Assembly: GCA_963975935.1 (NCBI GenBank)
Contig: CAXBIQ010000010.1
Coordinates: 1-64,000, forward strand
Source of the DNA: Planktosalinus sp963975935
GTDB taxonomy: Bacteria; Bacteroidota; Bacteroidia; Flavobacteriales; Flavobacteriaceae
Direction of reading: 5' to 3'
DNA: 64,000 nt
Shown here: positions 61,771 through 64,000 of the stretch, one piece after another
Numbering within the stretch: the first letter of the stretch is position 1
Layout of the letters: every line of letters begins with the position of its first letter
The notes under the pieces: generated by a model
What the model saw: only the letters and a program-made list of their open reading frames with translations
Told to the model about the DNA's origin: nothing
Database searches by the model: none
Made by a program: the position numbers and the translations under genes

Positions 61771-61889
61771 TTAAAAATAGGGTATTTTTTGTTGAAAACT
61801 TTGTTAATAGTTATTTAAGATATTTTTATCTTTTATTCATTTAATACCTAATTTTAAAATCGAGTTGCTAATCTTAAAACTTTAAAATT

Positions 61890-63740
61890 ATGGAAATGAA
61901 TCAGGAAATACTCTCAGACATTGTTGTTCATATGAAATATGCCCGCTACCTTCCCGAGCAAAACCGACGGGAAGTTTGGCCGGAAATATGTGACCGTTAT
62001 GAAAACATGATGTTGGAAAAATATCCCGGGCTCACAACTCAAATCATAGAACATATGAAACGGGTGCGTGATAAAAAGGTGTTGCCCTCTATGCGCGCGA
62101 TGCAATTCGCAGGCCCGGCCATCAATCGGAATCATAGTCGTATTTACAACTGTGCGTATTTACCTGTGGACGATATTTATGCATTTTCAGAAACCATGTT
62201 TCTTTTACTGGGAGGTACCGGAGTGGGCTATTCGGTTCAAAAGCACCACGTCGCTAATTTACCTCCCATCAAAAAAGGACAAAAACGAAGAAAATTTTTA
62301 GTAGGAGATAGCCTGGAAGGTTGGGCAGATGCAGTCAAAGTATTGTTAAAATACTATTTTGGCATTCACGAGTCAAAACCCGATTTTGATTTTTCAGACA
62401 TTCGGCCGAAAGGGAGCCGCCTCGTCACTGCCGGCGGAAAAGCACCCGGTCCCGAACCCCTGAAAATCTGCATTGCCCACCTTTCAGCTATTTTAGATCG
62501 AAAACAAAACGGAGAACAACTCACTCCGTTAGAATGCCATGACATGATGTGCCACATCGCCAATGCTGTACTGGCCGGTGGAATTCGCCGCTCAGCGATG
62601 ATCGCCCTTTTCTCTCACAACGATGAGGATATGCTTACCTGCAAATTTGGTCCCTGGTGGGAATTGAATGAACAACGTGGGCGTGCCAACAATTCAGCGG
62701 TTTTGCACCGTGAAAGCATTACCGAAACTGAGTTTTTTGACCTCTGGAAAAAAATAGAATTGAGCGGCAGCGGTGAACCCGGATTTTATTTCACCAACAA
62801 CATCGACTGGGGTACCAATCCCTGTTGTGAAATTGCCTTACGTCCATTCCAGTTTTGTAATCTTTGTGAAGTAAACGTCAGCAATATTGAAAACCAACAA
62901 GACCTCAATGAACGCGTGGCAACAGCTGCTTTCCTGGGAACACTTCAGGCCGGGTTTACTAATTTCCACTACCTGCGTGAAAAATGGAAAACACATACTG
63001 AAAAAGATGCCCTCATCGGTGTGGGTATGACCGGAATTGCTTCAGGAAAACTCGACACACTCAACCTCGATGAAGCTGCTCGGGTTGTCAGGAAAGTTAA
63101 TGAAGAAGTAGCTATACAAATTGACATCAACATCGCAGCCCGAACCACCACCATCAAACCATCGGGAACTACTTCGCTGGTATTGGGTACTTCATCGGGT
63201 ATTCACGCCTGGCACAACAAGTACTACATCCGTCGCATTCGTATTGGTAAAGATGAAGCACTTTGCAGGTATTTAACCGAACACCATCCCGAATTGATAG
63301 AACAAGATTTGCTCAACTCCAAACAGATGATCGTCTGTATCCCTCAAAATGCACCGGAAGGAGCCATCACCCGTCACGAAGACACGATGGATCTATTGAA
63401 ACGCATTGCCAAATTCAACGAGCAATGGATTAAAAAAGGATATCGCAATGGTGAAAATGACAACAACGTTTCCGCAACTGTTTCTATTAAACCCAATGAA
63501 TGGGGTATAGTCGGCGAATGGATGTGGCACAATAAATCCTCATACAATGGGCTAAGTGTGCTTCCTTTTGACAACGGAAACTACCAACAAGCTCCTTTTA
63601 CTGATATAACCAAAGAAGAATTTCAAAAAATGGAGTCCAAACTTCACACCATTGACCTGCGCAACGTCATGGAATTTGAAGACGACACCGACCTTAAAGC
63701 CGAAGCTGCCTGTGCCGGTGGCGGATGTGCTGTGGTATAA
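61890..63740 (+). CDS. nrdJ: Adenosylcobalamin-dependent class II ribonucleotide reductase (monomeric type)
   Basis: 616 residues. The ten-stranded barrel is recognisable by LPSMRAMQFAG, NCAYLPVDD (first active-site cysteine), LLGGTGVGYSVQ, NPCCEIAL followed by CNLCEVN (the thiyl-site cysteines and glutamate) and TIKPSGTTSLVLGTSSGIH. The C-terminal redox pair is C608/C613 in CAGGGC. This is the oxygen-independent, B12-using type, shorter than the 739-residue Lactobacillus enzyme. No intein is inserted. It gives deoxynucleotides in low oxygen and shares B12 with the mutase. Confidence 0.93.
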   Translation: MEMNQEILSDIVVHMKYARYLPEQNRREVWPEICDRYENMMLEKYPGLTTQIIEHMKRVRDKKVLPSMRAMQFAGPAINRNHSRIYNCAYLPVDDIYAFSETMFLLLGGTGVGYSVQKHHVANLPPIKKGQKRRKFLVGDSLEGWADAVKVLLKYYFGIHESKPDFDFSDIRPKGSRLVTAGGKAPGPEPLKICIAHLSAILDRKQNGEQLTPLECHDMMCHIANAVLAGGIRRSAMIALFSHNDEDMLTCKFGPWWELNEQRGRANNSAVLHRESITETEFFDLWKKIELSGSGEPGFYFTNNIDWGTNPCCEIALRPFQFCNLCEVNVSNIENQQDLNERVATAAFLGTLQAGFTNFHYLREKWKTHTEKDALIGVGMTGIASGKLDTLNLDEAARVVRKVNEEVAIQIDINIAARTTTIKPSGTTSLVLGTSSGIHAWHNKYYIRRIRIGKDEALCRYLTEHHPELIEQDLLNSKQMIVCIPQNAPEGAITRHEDTMDLLKRIAKFNEQWIKKGYRNGENDNNVSATVSIKPNEWGIVGEWMWHNKSSYNGLSVLPFDNGNYQQAPFTDITKEEFQKMESKLHTIDLRNVMEFEDDTDLKAEAACAGGGCAVV

Positions 63741-63756
63741 CCTAAACTGCAAATAT

Positions 63757-63820
63757 CAAATTCCAAATTCTAAGGCAGTTAAAGTCTATTTGGGATTTGG
63801 AATTTGAGTTTTGGAATTTT
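63757..63820 (+). terminator. Hairpin terminator-like element after nrdJ
   Basis: CAAATTCCAAAT (63757-63768) and ATTTGGAATTTG (63795-63806) pair perfectly over 12 bp, followed by a T-rich stretch. The word resembles AATTTGGAATTT at 4190-4210, so this is also a dispersed repeat. Confidence 0.65.
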
Positions 63821-63829
63821 ATTTTTTCG

Positions 63830-63837
63830 TACGTTTG
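63830..63837 (+). promoter_or_regulatory. -7 box immediately before the Rrf2 start
   Basis: TACGTTTG lies only 5 bp before the ATG at 63843, so transcription would start at or next to the start codon. Confidence 0.55.
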
Positions 63838-63842
63838 TATCT

Positions 63843-64000
63843 ATGTTTTCAAAAGCCTGTGAATACGGCATCAGAGCCACACTGCATATCGCTGCACAAT
63901 CGCTGCAAGGCAAGCGCGTAGTGCTGCCTGAAATAGCAAACGCCATCGATTCACCGGAGCCCTTTACAGCCAAAATCTTACAACAACTTGCCAAAAACAA
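63843..64000 (+). CDS. Rrf2 family regulator (cut by window end)
   Basis: The first 52 residues are seen: FSKACEYGIRATLHIAAQS, then EIANAIDSPEPFTAKILQQLAKN, the winged-helix start of Rrf2 proteins such as IscR or NsrR. The cysteine cluster region lies outside the window, so whether it binds an iron-sulfur cluster is not known. NsrR-type control of the neighbouring ric and nos genes is possible. Confidence 0.88.
   Translation, partial: MFSKACEYGIRATLHIAAQSLQGKRVVLPEIANAIDSPEPFTAKILQQLAKN

Noticed and set aside
61771..61889. Cobalamin riboswitch before nrdJ
   Set aside because: The 5' region is short and AT-rich and does not show the conserved B12-box.
61890..63740. nrdJ-like gene as a recombinase or intein-bearing protein
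   Set aside because: The protein has ribonucleotide reductase cysteines throughout and no intein block; its length is shorter, not longer, than the family.

Overview
The window reads as chromosome of a marine-type member of the Bacteroidota, most likely the Flavobacteriaceae. The support is the TAnnTTTG-type -7 promoter boxes, the near absence of Shine-Dalgarno sequences, a Sec-type (clade II) nitrous oxide reductase in a nosZ-x-nosL-nosD-nosF-nosY order, B12-dependent methylmalonyl-CoA mutase split into two subunits, DUF2807/PspC/PadR and S74-chaperone surface proteins, and many dispersed short palindromic repeats. No rRNA, CRISPR array, transposase or phage gene was seen.

Layout. 0-4 kb: a MATE exporter, a K+/H+ antiporter and a universal stress protein. 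4-6.7 kb: a gene-poor, repeat-rich stretch carrying a small AT-rich ABC transporter pair and a DUF1287 protein between two copies of a 49-bp repeat. 6.7-10.6 kb: a three-subunit biotin-dependent acyl-CoA (probably propionyl-CoA) carboxylase on the minus strand, whose gaps are filled with hairpin and heptamer repeats. 10.8-23.3 kb: a serine hydrolase, a double retropepsin-like protein, then a cluster of small stress and ligand-binding proteins (SRPBCC, GyrI-like, methyltransferase, DinB, DUF1697, YdeI, SnoaL, VOC, DoxX, MATE) with two regulators (DJ-1/AraC and WYL). Two sets of shared operator-like sequences recur in this cluster. 23.4-26.3 kb: a conserved unknown protein, a histidine-heptad coiled-coil lipoprotein, and two tRNA-Pro genes beside tandem repeats that look partly tRNA-derived. 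26.4-33.2 kb: an aldose dehydrogenase with its cytochrome c, then udk-ftsB-mutA-lipoprotein-mutB. 33.2-41 kb: an M16 peptidase, a dienoyl-CoA reductase, a DUF4442 protein, and a PadR-PspC-DUF2807 operon. 41-51 kb, mostly minus strand: a surface protein gene with an in-frame stop, a two-component system, and four secreted proteins whose three junctions all carry one 32-nt motif. 51-64 kb: a low-oxygen block of hemN, usp, the nos operon, the Ric iron-sulfur repair protein and a B12-dependent class II ribonucleotide reductase, ending in a truncated Rrf2 regulator.

How the parts fit. The carboxylase and the mutase together would convert propionyl-CoA to succinyl-CoA. The mutase and the class II ribonucleotide reductase both make the cell depend on B12. 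hemN and the nos operon each have a perfect 16-bp Crp/Fnr-type palindrome at exactly the same distance from a -7 box, and ric has a degenerate copy with the same geometry, so the last 13 kb looks like a coordinated oxygen-limitation and N-oxide regulon. The most unusual signals are regulatory or repetitive rather than protein-coding: the 32-nt intercistronic motif, the TGACA-N6-TGTCA operator trio, the 22-bp direct repeats, the heptanucleotide repeats and the tRNA-proximal units.
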